Below are positions 9,501 through 17,866 of a stretch of 37,090 nucleotides of DNA, piece by piece. The position numbers were made by a program, and so were the translations under genes. How positions within the stretch are numbered: the first letter of the stretch is position 1; the number at the start of each line of letters is the position of its first letter. Source of the stretch: Streptomyces scabichelini (GTDB lineage: Bacteria; Actinomycetota; Actinomycetes; Streptomycetales; Streptomycetaceae); assembly GCF_011045015.1 (NCBI RefSeq), contig NZ_JAAKZY010000099.1, positions 1 through 37,090 on the forward strand, given 5' to 3'. The notes under the pieces were generated by a model that was not told the origin of the DNA, made no database searches, and saw only the letters and a program-made list of their open reading frames with translations.

Positions 9501-10485
9501 CCTCGAACGAATCGGCCAGGGGTACGGGCTCCGGGCGGTGGAACTCCCAAGTGAGGACGAGTTCACCACCGCCCTGGGACGCGCGGGTAAGATCTTCGGC
9601 AAGACCGTCTCGCGGGTGCTGTTCGCCCGTAACGTTGCCAGTCTCGCGGAGAAGGTCCGTAAGGTCGCCGAGGACAATCAGCGGGCGGTCGGCGATGCTC
9701 GCACCCTGCTGCAGGACAACGCGGCACGTCTCGGCCTGGCAGGGCCGGGGGGCGCGGACGCCCCGCGTATCAAGTCCATGAAGGCGGCGGCCGATCTCGT
9801 CGCGCGCTTGCTGCGCGCCGATTCCCCTGCCGCCCTGGTAAGGGAGCTCGCTGCCGCGGCGTATGACGTCACAGACGGGGAGATCGGGGCAGCGCTTGTT
9901 CAGGCCCCTGAAGTGCTCACCGCGCTGCGCTCGCCCGACTGGACGGAGGACCTCGACACGGTCCGCTCCCTCACGAACCGGGGCGACAGCGTCGGTGACC
10001 GAGCCGGCCGGCTCTTCGACCAGGTGTCCCGGACCGCAAATGAGCACGAGGAGGAGTCCTCGCTCGTTCCCGTACTGGATGGGCTGCGGGACAGCACGAA
10101 GGCGCTGATGCGCGAGGTGGCCCGGCTCGCACAAGCAGCCCCGCCCGTCATGCCTCCGGAGCCTGCGGTGTCGTCGGAGCGCACGGCTCAGGACGTCAGT
10201 CTCACCGAGCATGGGAATCCGCGTGTCCCCACGCCTCCCGTCACGGTACCTCCCGCCGACGCTGCGGGCACCGGGTCCGCGCCCGCGCACCTGGGCCTCT
10301 CGGAGGCCTCCCGCCCTGTGCATGTAGTGGAACCCAGGCGGCTCGAAGCGAGTCTGGCCGCCACGGTCACCCGCATCGAGGACGAGATCCGTACCTTTCT
10401 GGTAGCCCATCCCGACAGCCGGGTCCAGGTCACCTGGAAGCCGATCGCCGCCGAGGGCAGCGACAGTGAAGGGACCGGAGACTGA
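6556..10485 (+). CDS. pglY: BREX-2 large ATPase PglY
   Basis: This 1309-residue protein of the BREX-2 PglY family is the counterpart of the BrxC ATPase in type 1 BREX. The Walker A motif GSFGAGKSH lies at residues 74-82, and the Walker B-like segment YDGVVLFLDEL at about 282-292. The long C-terminal portion is mostly helical, with coiled-coil-like stretches (for example around 660-780 and 980-1060) and a Pro-rich linker near 1195-1240 before the final helix. Length and motifs fit full-length PglY. It is the first gene of the pglY-pglZ-brxD-brxHI operon; its TGA shares one base with the pglZ ATG (TGATG). It is needed for BREX defence together with PglX and PglZ and may form a multimeric DNA-associated ATPase, which is family knowledge. 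Confidence 0.92.
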   Translation: MSTRELVLRDVIAVKEDVHAGNFKVDLSQGFSETDERVGEYVVTEQLQKQFRKALGLVADAVRTGDSHAAYLHGSFGAGKSHFLTVLHAALNNHPAAQAKPRLAEVMAEHQDWLPSSRFLMVPYHLVGSADLDSALLGGYVHTVRQLHPEAPTPAVYRADALLADAQRQREFLADDDKFRQWLGVGAPTAQAAVANEDDADDVPLIDAGTGDIAVPVDWSTAELDEAFAAKAGDPERDRLVSALVSGPMAAYARAARGDKDSFIPLENGLKVISRHAKDRGYDGVVLFLDELILWLQAHMGEQDFVRDQVQRLVKLIESGDGDRPVPIVSFISRQRDLSQLIGADVAGAEVQNLEQQIDYLAGRIDVVELEDSNLVEIIKHRVLAPRPGMEQARDDAFKLVESSRDEVRQVLLDAQGRTEANWDDFRTLYPLSPALLNVLVDLSGALQRERTGLKLVQELLGRRLDDLKLGELIPIGDLWDVIAQRTGEAFTAKLKAEAETARRFHERVRDHLMTKYGSADDKRFQTDDRLIKTLLLAALAPHVPALSRLTGGKLAALNHGTIRTRVGDAGAVAVKRLLELQSEGFDGELRSEGDSTDPVFHLHLSDLDVEPLLEEVQGVADQLGYRRQWIKDQLWAALGVPDTQAFVCIREVVWRGTKRTAEFVFGNVRDPHLPDEQFRPQLGSDLRIVIDYPFDDGDHSPMDDVQRVDRMKRAGKSAPTVVWLSDFLSEQKSRNLGRLLKINYLLERDRLEEHTATRPADERAQIRNQLKASRDNLTGQLTEALQQVYGIARAEPGTTGAEVPEGKHLLTLQPGFTRTNPEAAVSFEENLYFVADDILAARHPKHPDFDPRLTRKAITKAELKTTLTWINRAMADGSRRVVVDGHQLASVRKIVHALGLGEVHDGPLNVTNDWRLRINKKAAENPDVGPDLSVEDIRTWIEELGYTGLDRNVSNLIIATYALLDDRTWVYQTSPLTEAPDLERIGQGYGLRAVELPSEDEFTTALGRAGKIFGKTVSRVLFARNVASLAEKVRKVAEDNQRAVGDARTLLQDNAARLGLAGPGGADAPRIKSMKAAADLVARLLRADSPAALVRELAAAAYDVTDGEIGAALVQAPEVLTALRSPDWTEDLDTVRSLTNRGDSVGDRAGRLFDQVSRTANEHEEESSLVPVLDGLRDSTKALMREVARLAQAAPPVMPPEPAVSSERTAQDVSLTEHGNPRVPTPPVTVPPADAAGTGSAPAHLGLSEASRPVHVVEPRRLEASLAATVTRIEDEIRTFLVAHPDSRVQVTWKPIAAEGSDSEGTGD

Positions 10486-13262
10486 TGGCCCCTGCCGCGC
10501 CGCGGGTCGGGCGACGCACCGTCGAAGCGCTCCTGACCGCGCACAAGGACAGCCTGCGTGAACGCAGCCTGGTCCTGATCCACGGCCGCTACCTTCCAGG
10601 AGCGCCCACCCGGTTCACGACAGCCGTCGAGGATGAGCCCCGCCGCGTGCAAGTCCGGGACGAATCCTCCGTCCTTGGCGTGACAGCCGCCTGGCACGAT
10701 CACCGGGACACGGCCGGACCGGGCGACGTCCTCGTGGTCACCACCGGGGTCGACGACGAGCAGCTCGGCTGGGACCTGCGCGGGCAGGCCATTCTTCGCC
10801 GCACGCTCACCGTCGAGAATGCGGAGGTCGTCACCCAGCGATTCGGCGCCACCAGCCTCGATGTCCGCATGTACGGCATGGAGTGGCTCCTCGAAGCGCT
10901 CCTGGAAGCCGAACCCTCCGATACCGGTTGGCCGCGCGTCGGGGGACTGCTCACCCTTGACACGGCACTGCGTGTCCTGACCGTACAGCGGCTCGGCCTC
11001 GGCTCCGGCGAGGGCGGAACCGGGGCCGGTCCCCAGGCGCAGCCGCCAACGCTCGACACCGACACCCTGCTCGCCTGGTCGCGTACGCCGGCGGGCCCAC
11101 TCCGCTTCGCCGAACTCCCCGTCATTGAACGCACCGAACTGAAGAAGTGGCTCGGCGACACGGCGGGCCCCGCGGCACCGGTGCTTCTCTCCCTCGCGGA
11201 AGCCGGACTCGGCCACGACGCCATGGCGCTCGGCGTCCTCGCGGCGGTCTTGAGGGATCCTGCTGTGGCTCCCGACACCGCACTCACGATCGGCAGCCTC
11301 TTCGGCCAGGTCATGCCCCGCCGGGCAGCCCTCAGCGCCTTCACCGACGCGGTGGAAGGGACGCTAACCCGCTGGATCGCCCAGGCCAGGACCAGCCCGG
11401 CCACCCGGCGACAGGTCTTCGCCGTACTGGACCGTGCCGACCAGCTGGCCGAAACAGCAGGCTTGGCCGAGACCCTCACCAGGAGCCGGTTCCTGCCCAC
11501 CGGATTCGCCGCGCAACTCGGCAGGACCGTCGCCGAAGCACGCCGTTCCTCCACGGCAGGAGAGACGGCGCTCGCCGACCTGGCAGGACACAGCCTTGCC
11601 GCGCTCTACCCGGACCGGGTGCAGGTGGCGGAGATGGCGGTGCGCATCGCCCGCTGGCTGGAACAGCCCGAACCGACTGTGTCCACGGTCGAGAGCGGCA
11701 TCCGCTCCCAGATCACCGACTGGGGCTGGGCCGACCGCGCGCTCACCCTCCTGTGGGCAGGGGACCCCGGCGGCGATCTGGCCACAGGCCACGAACTGCA
11801 GGGCCTTTACGGGCAGGGCCGGGCGCGCAGAGAACGCCTCGACGAGCAGTTCGCCCGCCACCTCGCGGCCTGGTCCGCGCGCGCCTCCGCGCATCAGCCG
11901 AACGGCACCCTGGTCATCGAGAACGTACTGGAGACGGCCGTACGTCCGCTGGCCGGCGCAGGAGCGCCCCTGGTCGTCGTACTCGACGGGATGAGCTGCG
12001 CGGTCGCCATACAGCTCGGTGAGGAGACGGAGCGCGAAGGCTGGCGGGAGGTCGTGCCGCGACCGGCCGACGGACAGTCGGCAGGCCGGCAGGCAGCTGT
12101 GTCCATGTTGCCCTCCGTCACCCGGACGAGCCGTGCCTCGCTTCTCGCCGGAGAAGCCGTCCAGGGCGGGCAGTCCGTGGAGGCCACAGGTTTCAACGCT
12201 TTCTGGAAGCGGCGCCACAAGGAAGCCGCTCTTTTCCACAAAGCGGATATCGGTGGCGAGACGGGCCACGCCCTTTCCCACGAGCTCATGGGCACACTCG
12301 CTTCCGAGAAGGTCGTCGGCGTCGTCCTGAACACCATCGACGACGCGCTCGACAAGGGACAACAGGGACGAGGTACGACCTGGGGCCTCGACGACATCAC
12401 CCATCTGCGGGACCTACTGTCCGCGGCCAGGAGCTACGGGCGTCCGGTTGTGCTGGTCGCCGACCACGGACACGTACTGGAACGGGGCGGCCGCAGCGGG
12501 AGCGCGGAGGTGCCGGCAGCCGGAGCGGTCTCGCCGCGCTGGCGTACCGGAGGACCGGCGCAGGACGGAGAGATCGAGATCCGGGGCGACCGGGTTCTCG
12601 AAGGAGGCGGAAGTGTTGTTCTGCCGTGGCGTGAGGACATCCGGTACACCGCACGCAAGGCTGGCTACCACGGAGGCGCATCTCTCGCGGAGGTGACCGT
12701 CCCTGTGCTCACCCTGGTCGCCGTCGCCGAGCAGACGCCCAAGGGTTGGGTCGGGCTGCCGAGGGAGCGGTCGACCCCCTCGTGGTGGAGCGAACCCCTG
12801 CCGGGAGCCGATCCGGCACGGGAGACCCTTCCCGCAGCCGGGCGCGGGGGAGCCGCGGTGGAGACAGTGTCTCGTCAGGACACGACAGGCACCGAGGCCC
12901 GCAAGAGTTCTTCCACGGTCCCCCAAGCCACCGTCGGCCTGGGCAGCGAGGTGGTGGCGAGTGAGGTCTATGCAGCACAGAAGGAATACGTCCGCAAAGC
13001 GCCGGAAGCGAAGGTCGTCGCCGCGGTCATCGACGCTCTCATCGCCGCAGGCGGCACCATGTCCCCGGCGGCGCTCGCCGCGGAGATCTCCGCGACCGGA
13101 CGGGTCCGGCGCAACATTGAGGGATTCGTCGCAACCGTCCAGCGACTGCTGAACGTCGAGGGCTACCCCGTCCTCGGATTCGTCGACGCCGGACACGCGG
13201 TGAAGCTCGATGTTCCGTTGTTGCGGGAGCAGTTCTTGCCGCAACCGAAGCCGAAGGAGTAA
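10485..13262 (+). CDS. pglZ: BREX-2 PglZ, alkaline-phosphatase-superfamily protein
   Basis: This 925-residue PglZ-domain protein is the hallmark of all BREX types. The metal-site strand APLVVVLDGMSC places Asp501 in the position of the phosphatase metal ligand. The second cluster VVLVADHGHVLERGG (D660, H661, H663) supplies the remaining typical ligands, so the metal centre looks intact. An N-terminal 490-residue helical region precedes the catalytic domain. A C-terminal winged-helix-like tail (about 830-925, KVVAAVIDALIAAGGTMSP onward) ends the protein. The start overlaps the pglY stop by one base, with GGAG 5 bases upstream of the ATG. The biochemical role in defence (phosphatase, nuclease or phosphodiesterase) is not settled from sequence. 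Confidence 0.92.
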   Translation: MAPAAPRVGRRTVEALLTAHKDSLRERSLVLIHGRYLPGAPTRFTTAVEDEPRRVQVRDESSVLGVTAAWHDHRDTAGPGDVLVVTTGVDDEQLGWDLRGQAILRRTLTVENAEVVTQRFGATSLDVRMYGMEWLLEALLEAEPSDTGWPRVGGLLTLDTALRVLTVQRLGLGSGEGGTGAGPQAQPPTLDTDTLLAWSRTPAGPLRFAELPVIERTELKKWLGDTAGPAAPVLLSLAEAGLGHDAMALGVLAAVLRDPAVAPDTALTIGSLFGQVMPRRAALSAFTDAVEGTLTRWIAQARTSPATRRQVFAVLDRADQLAETAGLAETLTRSRFLPTGFAAQLGRTVAEARRSSTAGETALADLAGHSLAALYPDRVQVAEMAVRIARWLEQPEPTVSTVESGIRSQITDWGWADRALTLLWAGDPGGDLATGHELQGLYGQGRARRERLDEQFARHLAAWSARASAHQPNGTLVIENVLETAVRPLAGAGAPLVVVLDGMSCAVAIQLGEETEREGWREVVPRPADGQSAGRQAAVSMLPSVTRTSRASLLAGEAVQGGQSVEATGFNAFWKRRHKEAALFHKADIGGETGHALSHELMGTLASEKVVGVVLNTIDDALDKGQQGRGTTWGLDDITHLRDLLSAARSYGRPVVLVADHGHVLERGGRSGSAEVPAAGAVSPRWRTGGPAQDGEIEIRGDRVLEGGGSVVLPWREDIRYTARKAGYHGGASLAEVTVPVLTLVAVAEQTPKGWVGLPRERSTPSWWSEPLPGADPARETLPAAGRGGAAVETVSRQDTTGTEARKSSSTVPQATVGLGSEVVASEVYAAQKEYVRKAPEAKVVAAVIDALIAAGGTMSPAALAAEISATGRVRRNIEGFVATVQRLLNVEGYPVLGFVDAGHAVKLDVPLLREQFLPQPKPKE

Positions 13263-13266
13263 CGAG

Positions 13267-14598
13267 ATGTCGCCGTCCGCCCCGGTGAGCGTGGCCAGAC
13301 GCCGCGAGGTCATCGACGCGCTGCGACGCGGCACCGTACCGCAGGCCGGTCTCGATCTGTTCGCCGTGGGACTCGGACGGTTCGAAAGCTCCCTCGACGA
13401 GGACCTCGCCACCGTAACCCGCGGAGGTGCCGCCTTCCACGCGATCCGCGGCGACTACGGTTCCGGCAAGACGTTCTTCGCACGCTGGCTGACCGAGCGC
13501 GCCAAGAGGGCCGGCCTGGCCACCGCGGAAGTACAGATCTCTGAGACGGAAACACCCCTGCACCGGCTGGAGACGGTTTACCGAAGGCTCACCGAACGCC
13601 TGGCCACCGCCACGCACCAACCCAGCGCACTGCGTGCGGTGATCGACTCCTGGTTCTACACGCTGGAGGAGGAGGTCCTCGACGGCGAGGACCTCGACGA
13701 GGAGGACGAGGCGGCGCTCTCCGAGGCCGTGACCGCACTGATGGAGCGACGGCTCTCCGATGTCGCGCGTACCACCCCCGCGTTCGCCGCAGCCCTCCGC
13801 GGCTACCGTGGAGCGGTCACGGAGGGGGACGGGGCCACCGCGGAAGCGCTGATCGCCTGGCTCGGCGGACAGAAGTCCGTCGCGGCGTCGGCACGCCGCT
13901 CGGCAGGAGTGCGCGGAGACCTCGACCACTTCGCCGCGCTTGGCTTTCTCCAGGGCCTGCTCACCGTGTTGCGGGACTGCGGCCATCCCGGTCTTCTCCT
14001 CGTACTCGACGAGATCGAGACACTTCAGCGGGTCCGCGGCGATGTCCGGGAGAAGGGCCTCAACGCACTACGGCAACTCCTCGACGAGATCGACGCGGGC
14101 CGGTTCCCCGGGCTTTTTCTCGTCATCACAGGCACCCCTGCCTTCTATGACGGTCAACAGGGCGCGCAGCGGCTGCCCCCGCTGGCCCAGCGCCTGGCCA
14201 CCGACTTCACCACCGACCCGCGCTTTGACTCGCCGCGCGCGGTGCAACTCCGCCTGCCAGGCTTCGACTTGCCCAGGCTCGGCGAACTCGGCCGGAACGT
14301 CCGCGACCTCTACCAGGCAGCAGCGACCCATCCCGACCGGGTGGCCGCACGCGTCGACGACCGTTACGTTGACGAGCTGGCCACAGCTGTCACCGGTGGA
14401 CTCGGCGGCAAAGTCGGCGTCGCACCGCGCGTCTACCTGCGCAAACTCGTCGCCGACGTCCTCGACAGGGTCGACGAGTTCGAGGACTTCGACCCGCGCG
14501 AGCACTATGCACTCACGATTGCGGAGGCCGAACTCAACAGCGCCGAGCGAAACGCCGCGGCCGGGGACGCCGACGACATCGCGCTGGAATTGCCATGA
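13267..14598 (+). CDS. brxD: BREX-2 ATP-binding protein BrxD
   Basis: This 443-residue P-loop ATPase has Walker A RGDYGSGKTFFARWL at about residues 61-75 (K68, T69) and Walker B LLLVLDEIETLQ with D248 and E249. The region SRSAGVRGDL..FAALGFLQGLL and the C-terminal YLRKLVADVLDRVDE are of the kind seen in BREX ATP-binding proteins annotated as BrxD. The ATG at 13267 is chosen over an upstream frame-open ATG at 13210 because AAGGAG sits 7 bases before it and the upstream choice would overlap pglZ. It begins 5 bases after pglZ and ends overlapping brxHI by 4 bases (ATGA), so all four genes are co-translated. A loader role for the downstream helicase is plausible but inferred. Confidence 0.9.
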   Translation: MSPSAPVSVARRREVIDALRRGTVPQAGLDLFAVGLGRFESSLDEDLATVTRGGAAFHAIRGDYGSGKTFFARWLTERAKRAGLATAEVQISETETPLHRLETVYRRLTERLATATHQPSALRAVIDSWFYTLEEEVLDGEDLDEEDEAALSEAVTALMERRLSDVARTTPAFAAALRGYRGAVTEGDGATAEALIAWLGGQKSVAASARRSAGVRGDLDHFAALGFLQGLLTVLRDCGHPGLLLVLDEIETLQRVRGDVREKGLNALRQLLDEIDAGRFPGLFLVITGTPAFYDGQQGAQRLPPLAQRLATDFTTDPRFDSPRAVQLRLPGFDLPRLGELGRNVRDLYQAAATHPDRVAARVDDRYVDELATAVTGGLGGKVGVAPRVYLRKLVADVLDRVDEFEDFDPREHYALTIAEAELNSAERNAAAGDADDIALELP

Positions 14599-16739
14599 GC
14601 GCGGTCGGCGAACTGGAACCGGCGCTCGTCCACCACATCGTCAACACCCTTGGCTGGAAGGGCCTGCGTCCGCTCCAGGAAGCAGCGGTGGAGCCGCTGT
14701 CTCGGGGTGAGGACGCCCTGCTCCTCGCTCCTACCGCCGGCGGGAAGACGGAAGCGGCGTGCTTCCCGCTGTTGTCCCGGATGCACCGCTCCCGGTGGTC
14801 CGGCACGTCGGTGCTGTACCTCTGCCCCCTCAAGGCGCTGCTCAACAACCTGCTGCCCAGAGTCGAGACGTACACCTCCTGGCTCGGACGCAGCGCCGCA
14901 CTCTGGCACGGCGACACCACCTCCGGTACCCGCAGGCGCGTCCTGGCCGGTCGGCCGGATGTCCTCCTCACCACCCCTGAGTCGCTCGAAGCGATGCTGG
15001 TGAGCGTCAATGTCGATCACGCGTCGTTCTTTTCGGGGCTCCGGGCGGTAGTGGTCGACGAGGTGCACGCCTTCGCCGGCGACGACCGGGGCTGGCACCT
15101 GCTGGCCGTACTGGAGCGACTGCAGCGCGTGGTGGGACGCCCACTCCAGCGCGTCGGGCTCTCGGCGACGGTCGGTAACCCCGGCGAACTTCTCACCTGG
15201 CTCCAGGGATCGGGGGCGGGCTCACGCCCCGGACAGGTCGTCGCCCCTCACCTGGACGCGCCGAGGGGTGCAGCGAGTGGTGCAACCCCTGTCTCCGTAC
15301 CGCCCGGGGACATTCAGCTTGACTACGTGGGCTCGCTCGACAACGCGGCAACTGTGATTAGCACCTTGCACCGCGGTGAGAAACGCCTGGTCTTCTGCGA
15401 GTCACGGCGCCTGGTCGAAGAACTGGGATCAGCGCTACGAGGCCGAGGGGTGACCACGTTCCTCTCTCACGCATCGCTCTCGCTCGACGAGCGCAGGCGG
15501 GCGGAAGCGGCTTTCGCCGAAGCGCGGGACTGCGTGATCGTGTCGACCAGTACGCTCGAACTCGGCATCGATGTCGGTGACCTAGACCGGGTCGTGCAGA
15601 TCGACGCCCCGGCGTCGGTCGCGTCCTTCCTGCAACGGATCGGCCGTACCGGGCGCCGCTCCGGGACCTCACGGAACTGTCTCTTCCTCACCCTCGACAG
15701 CGCGGGCCTGCTGAGTGCGGCAGGGCTCCTGTTGCAGTGGTCGCGAGGCTGGGTCGAGCCGGTGGTCGCACCTCCCGAGCCGCGGCACATCGTGGCTCAG
15801 CAATTGCTTGCCCTCTGCCTCCAGGAGGGCGGCGTCGGAAGCAATCTGTGGCATGACGGGTGGAACGGTCTCGGGCCGTTCGGCCCGTCCGCGCAGCCGA
15901 TTGTCAAACACCTGGTGGCAGAGGGGTATCTCGATCAAGACGACGGGTTGCTCTTCATCGGCCCGGAGGCCGAACGCCGCTTCGGGCACCGGCACTTCAT
16001 GGACCTCACCGCGGTATTCACCGCCCCGCCCCAGTTCACCGTCCTGCAGGGCCGGACCGAGATCGGCCGTACCGACCCCAGCCTGCTCACCGAGCACATC
16101 GCGGGCCCCCGTCGGCTCCTGCTTGCCGGGCGGAACTGGCAGGTCACCTATATCGACTGGAAACGGAAGCGGTGCTTCGTCGAACCGGTCGACGGAGGTG
16201 GCAAAGCCAAATGGAGCGGGGCTGGGTTCGGCCAGGGTGCGTCCTTCCGGCTTGTCCGCGCGGTGCGTGAAGTGCTCCTCGGCACCGACCCCCCGGTGAA
16301 TCTGACCCGGAGAGCTCAGGGCTGCCTGGAAGAAGCACGGGAGCACTTCATGGAGCAAGTGCATCCAGGAGGAACTCTGATCGTGCGGGAACAAGGAAGA
16401 GCAGACCAGCTGCGCTGGTGGACATGGGCCGGACACAGGGCGAATGCCACTCTGGCAGCCACCCTCGGTGGCGTCGCGGTGCCAGGACAGCGTCTCAATG
16501 ATCACTGGATACGCCTACGGGACGACCTCACTCCGACGGATTGGAGACTGGTCCGACAGGATGTGACGGAGCGCCTGGCTTTGCCGGACATCGACGAGAA
16601 GGCTGCCCGAGGTCTGAAATTCGGCGATGCTCTTCCCTCGCGACTGGCCGAGGCGACACTGGCGATCAGACTCGCGGACCTCGAATCTGCGGCTGCTGTG
16701 CTGTCCGAGCAAGTGCGCTTCACCGGAGGGGGCGTCTGA
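14595..16739 (+). CDS. brxHI: BREX-2 DEAD/DEAH-box helicase BrxHI (Lhr-like)
   Basis: This 714-residue superfamily 2 helicase has motif I APTAGGKTEA (45-54), motif Ia LCPLKALLNN (76-85), TTPES (126-130), motif II DEVH (155-158), motif III SAT (190-192), and motifs V-VI STLELGIDV and QRIGRTGRR (about 323-355). The order and the Lhr-type DEVHAF box match the BREX helicases called BrxHI. The C-terminal about 300 residues are the accessory region with a WxxxxGHRAN segment and no extra catalytic motif. The gene overlaps brxD by 4 bases and closes the operon; its TGA at 16737-16739 is followed by a repeat and a strong hairpin. The helicase set confirms the type 2 assignment. Confidence 0.92.
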   Translation: MSAVGELEPALVHHIVNTLGWKGLRPLQEAAVEPLSRGEDALLLAPTAGGKTEAACFPLLSRMHRSRWSGTSVLYLCPLKALLNNLLPRVETYTSWLGRSAALWHGDTTSGTRRRVLAGRPDVLLTTPESLEAMLVSVNVDHASFFSGLRAVVVDEVHAFAGDDRGWHLLAVLERLQRVVGRPLQRVGLSATVGNPGELLTWLQGSGAGSRPGQVVAPHLDAPRGAASGATPVSVPPGDIQLDYVGSLDNAATVISTLHRGEKRLVFCESRRLVEELGSALRGRGVTTFLSHASLSLDERRRAEAAFAEARDCVIVSTSTLELGIDVGDLDRVVQIDAPASVASFLQRIGRTGRRSGTSRNCLFLTLDSAGLLSAAGLLLQWSRGWVEPVVAPPEPRHIVAQQLLALCLQEGGVGSNLWHDGWNGLGPFGPSAQPIVKHLVAEGYLDQDDGLLFIGPEAERRFGHRHFMDLTAVFTAPPQFTVLQGRTEIGRTDPSLLTEHIAGPRRLLLAGRNWQVTYIDWKRKRCFVEPVDGGGKAKWSGAGFGQGASFRLVRAVREVLLGTDPPVNLTRRAQGCLEEAREHFMEQVHPGGTLIVREQGRADQLRWWTWAGHRANATLAATLGGVAVPGQRLNDHWIRLRDDLTPTDWRLVRQDVTERLALPDIDEKAARGLKFGDALPSRLAEATLAIRLADLESAAAVLSEQVRFTGGGV

Positions 16740-16747
16740 ACTGCATG

Positions 16748-16787
16748 GTGCTGGGATGAAGCTCCCGTGCTGGGATCGTGCTGGGAT
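16748..16787 (+). repeat. Three copies of GTGCTGGGAT
   Basis: Exact copies of GTGCTGGGAT start at 16748, 16767 and 16778, immediately after brxHI. The spacing is irregular (19 and 11 bases), so this is a small local duplication rather than an array. No function is evident. Confidence 0.75.
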
Positions 16788-16853
16788 GACCTCCTTCAGA
16801 ACCATGTTTCCGCAGGTGGGAGCCCTGCCCTGCGGATTCCGCTTCAACGTCTA

Positions 16854-16911
16854 GCATCACCTCGAATCGCCCCTCATCTGCGTTTGCGCAGGTCAGGGGA
16901 CGATTCGATGC
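16854..16911. terminator. Nested perfect-arm hairpin downstream of brxHI
   Basis: Four nested pairs are visible. The outer pair is GCAT (16854) with ATGC (16908). Next come CGAATCG (16863) with CGATTCG (16901) and CCCCT (16870) with AGGGG (16895). The innermost is CTGCG (16878) with CGCAG (16887) around a TTTG loop. Only small bulges interrupt the stem (CACCT on the 5' side, one A on the 3' side, a CAT/GTC internal loop). It lies 115 bases past the brxHI stop with no gene next to it. It could terminate the BREX operon transcript or be a recombination/attachment structure; the sequence does not decide. Confidence 0.6.
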
Positions 16912-17014
16912 CCGGATCCGTACGTTGTGGCGGAACGTTCAAGGTCTGCTTTCACGAGATGCAGCAAGCTGTTTGTGCAGGTCAGGGCGTTGCCGTCCGG
17001 TAGTTGGATCCGGG
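16911..17014. repeat. Inverted repeat CCCGGATCC ... GGATCCGGG
   Basis: The 9-bp arms at 16911-16919 and 17006-17014 are exact reverse complements, 86 bases apart. Within the interval, TTTGTGCAGGTCAGGG (about 16973) nearly repeats TTTGCGCAGGTCAGGG of the adjacent hairpin (about 16883). The pair of imperfect direct repeats plus the inverted arms suggests an old insertion or recombination site, but nothing proves it. Confidence 0.45.
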
Positions 17015-17045
17015 CGGGGGCTCCGGTTGCTGGATTCTTGCTGGT

Positions 17046-17117
17046 TCGTACCTCTACGACGCCGACGGCAACCGGCTGATCGCCCGCACCTCCGCCGAAA
17101 CCACCCTCTACCTCCTT
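17046..17117 (+). pseudogene. Remnant of a YD-repeat (RHS) protein gene
   Basis: About 24 codons read SYLYDADGNRLIARTSAETT followed by LYLL, which is the classic YD-repeat / RHS pattern (YxYDADGNRL) seen near the C-terminal core of WapA/RHS toxins. Homology stops abruptly on both sides and no full gene is present. It does not resemble the RHS repeats of the TcC-like gene at 21198 closely enough to be a fragment of that gene; it probably comes from a separate secreted polymorphic toxin gene that has been lost. Confidence 0.65.
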
Positions 17118-17235
17118 CACGCGAGTACGCGCTCAGCGTGCCGGGGGCACCGTCGCGCCGAAAATCCCAGGCCGGTAGGCGCGTGCCCGCCTCCTTCGAC
17201 GTCGGCCCGGCTCGGCGGAGGCCCGGGTGACGCGG

Positions 17236-17545
17236 TCAGAGCCTGATGACGGTGACGCGTCCGCCGGGCCTCCGGGATCCCTTCGGGGCCCGGCCGCCGG
17301 CGCACTCATGGGGCGCAGGCCTCATCGACAGGCTGTTCTCGTAGAGGCGGTGCCGGGTGATCCGGCCGTCCTCGACGGTGAGGTGAAGCGCGAAAGGGCC
17401 CTTGAAGGAGAGCGCGACGAGCCACCCGGTGCCCCCGGCCATCCGGGGCGGCAAGGAACTCCTGCACCACGGCCCGGGTGGCCTCGGCGACGGAACCTGC
17501 GGTGGTGGCTGAACTCGTCGTGGCGGCGGGGGACTTGACGGACAT
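17236..17545 (-). pseudogene. SnoaL-like (NTF2-fold) protein, frameshifted and internally deleted
   Basis: An ATG at 17545 with GAGGAG upstream starts MSVKSPAATTSSATTAGSV and runs into ATRAVVQEFLAAPDG, a typical SnoaL-like N-terminus. The family's C-terminal signature (SFKGPFALHLTVEDGRITRH then LYENSL) appears immediately afterwards but in another frame, ending at the stop at 17236. The central 60-70 residues, including the usual catalytic region of the fold, are missing. The gene therefore carries a deletion plus a frame change and cannot give a normal protein. Confidence 0.65.
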
Positions 17546-17866
17546 GGCGCTCTCCTCGCCGTTGCGGCTGGATCCTGGCGGGGTTCCCGTCGATGTGCTT
17601 GATCCTGCCGGGGGAGGGGAGAACGGTCGATCACCTCGGGGGTCATGGCCCTGGCCGCTCCATTGCGGCGGACCACGCAACCGCATGCCGTTCTGCCGCG
17701 AGCCGCTGCCACATGCCGCTCTACGCATGTCGCCCGCCGCGCGGAATACGACCGGGGCGAGCCGTTCCGGACGGCGAACCGGTTCGGCCGCAGCCACGCC
17801 GAACGGCAGGTCGCTCCCTTCGCCCGGTGGAAAGGAGTTGAGGAGGACTACTCATGCGCCCCAGCC
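17546..17866. other. Intergenic, nothing recognised
   Basis: These 321 bases separate the SnoaL pseudogene (its 5' side) from the 3' end of the SARP regulator. Open frames cross them on both strands, but none has coding bias, a ribosome site or recognisable homology. I see no terminator hairpin of note. Confidence 0.4.

Noticed and set aside
7375..10410. Very long minus-strand open frame (over 1000 codons) opposite pglY
   Set aside because: It is a shadow typical of GC-rich genes with strong third-position bias. It has no ribosome site, no recognisable domain, and pglY on the plus strand has clear Walker motifs.
16748..16787. CRISPR-like repeat array
   Set aside because: There are only three 10-base copies at irregular 1-9 base gaps, with no spacers and no cas genes.
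17306..17545. Intact SnoaL-like enzyme gene
   Set aside because: The N-terminal and C-terminal family segments lie in different frames and the central fold is missing.
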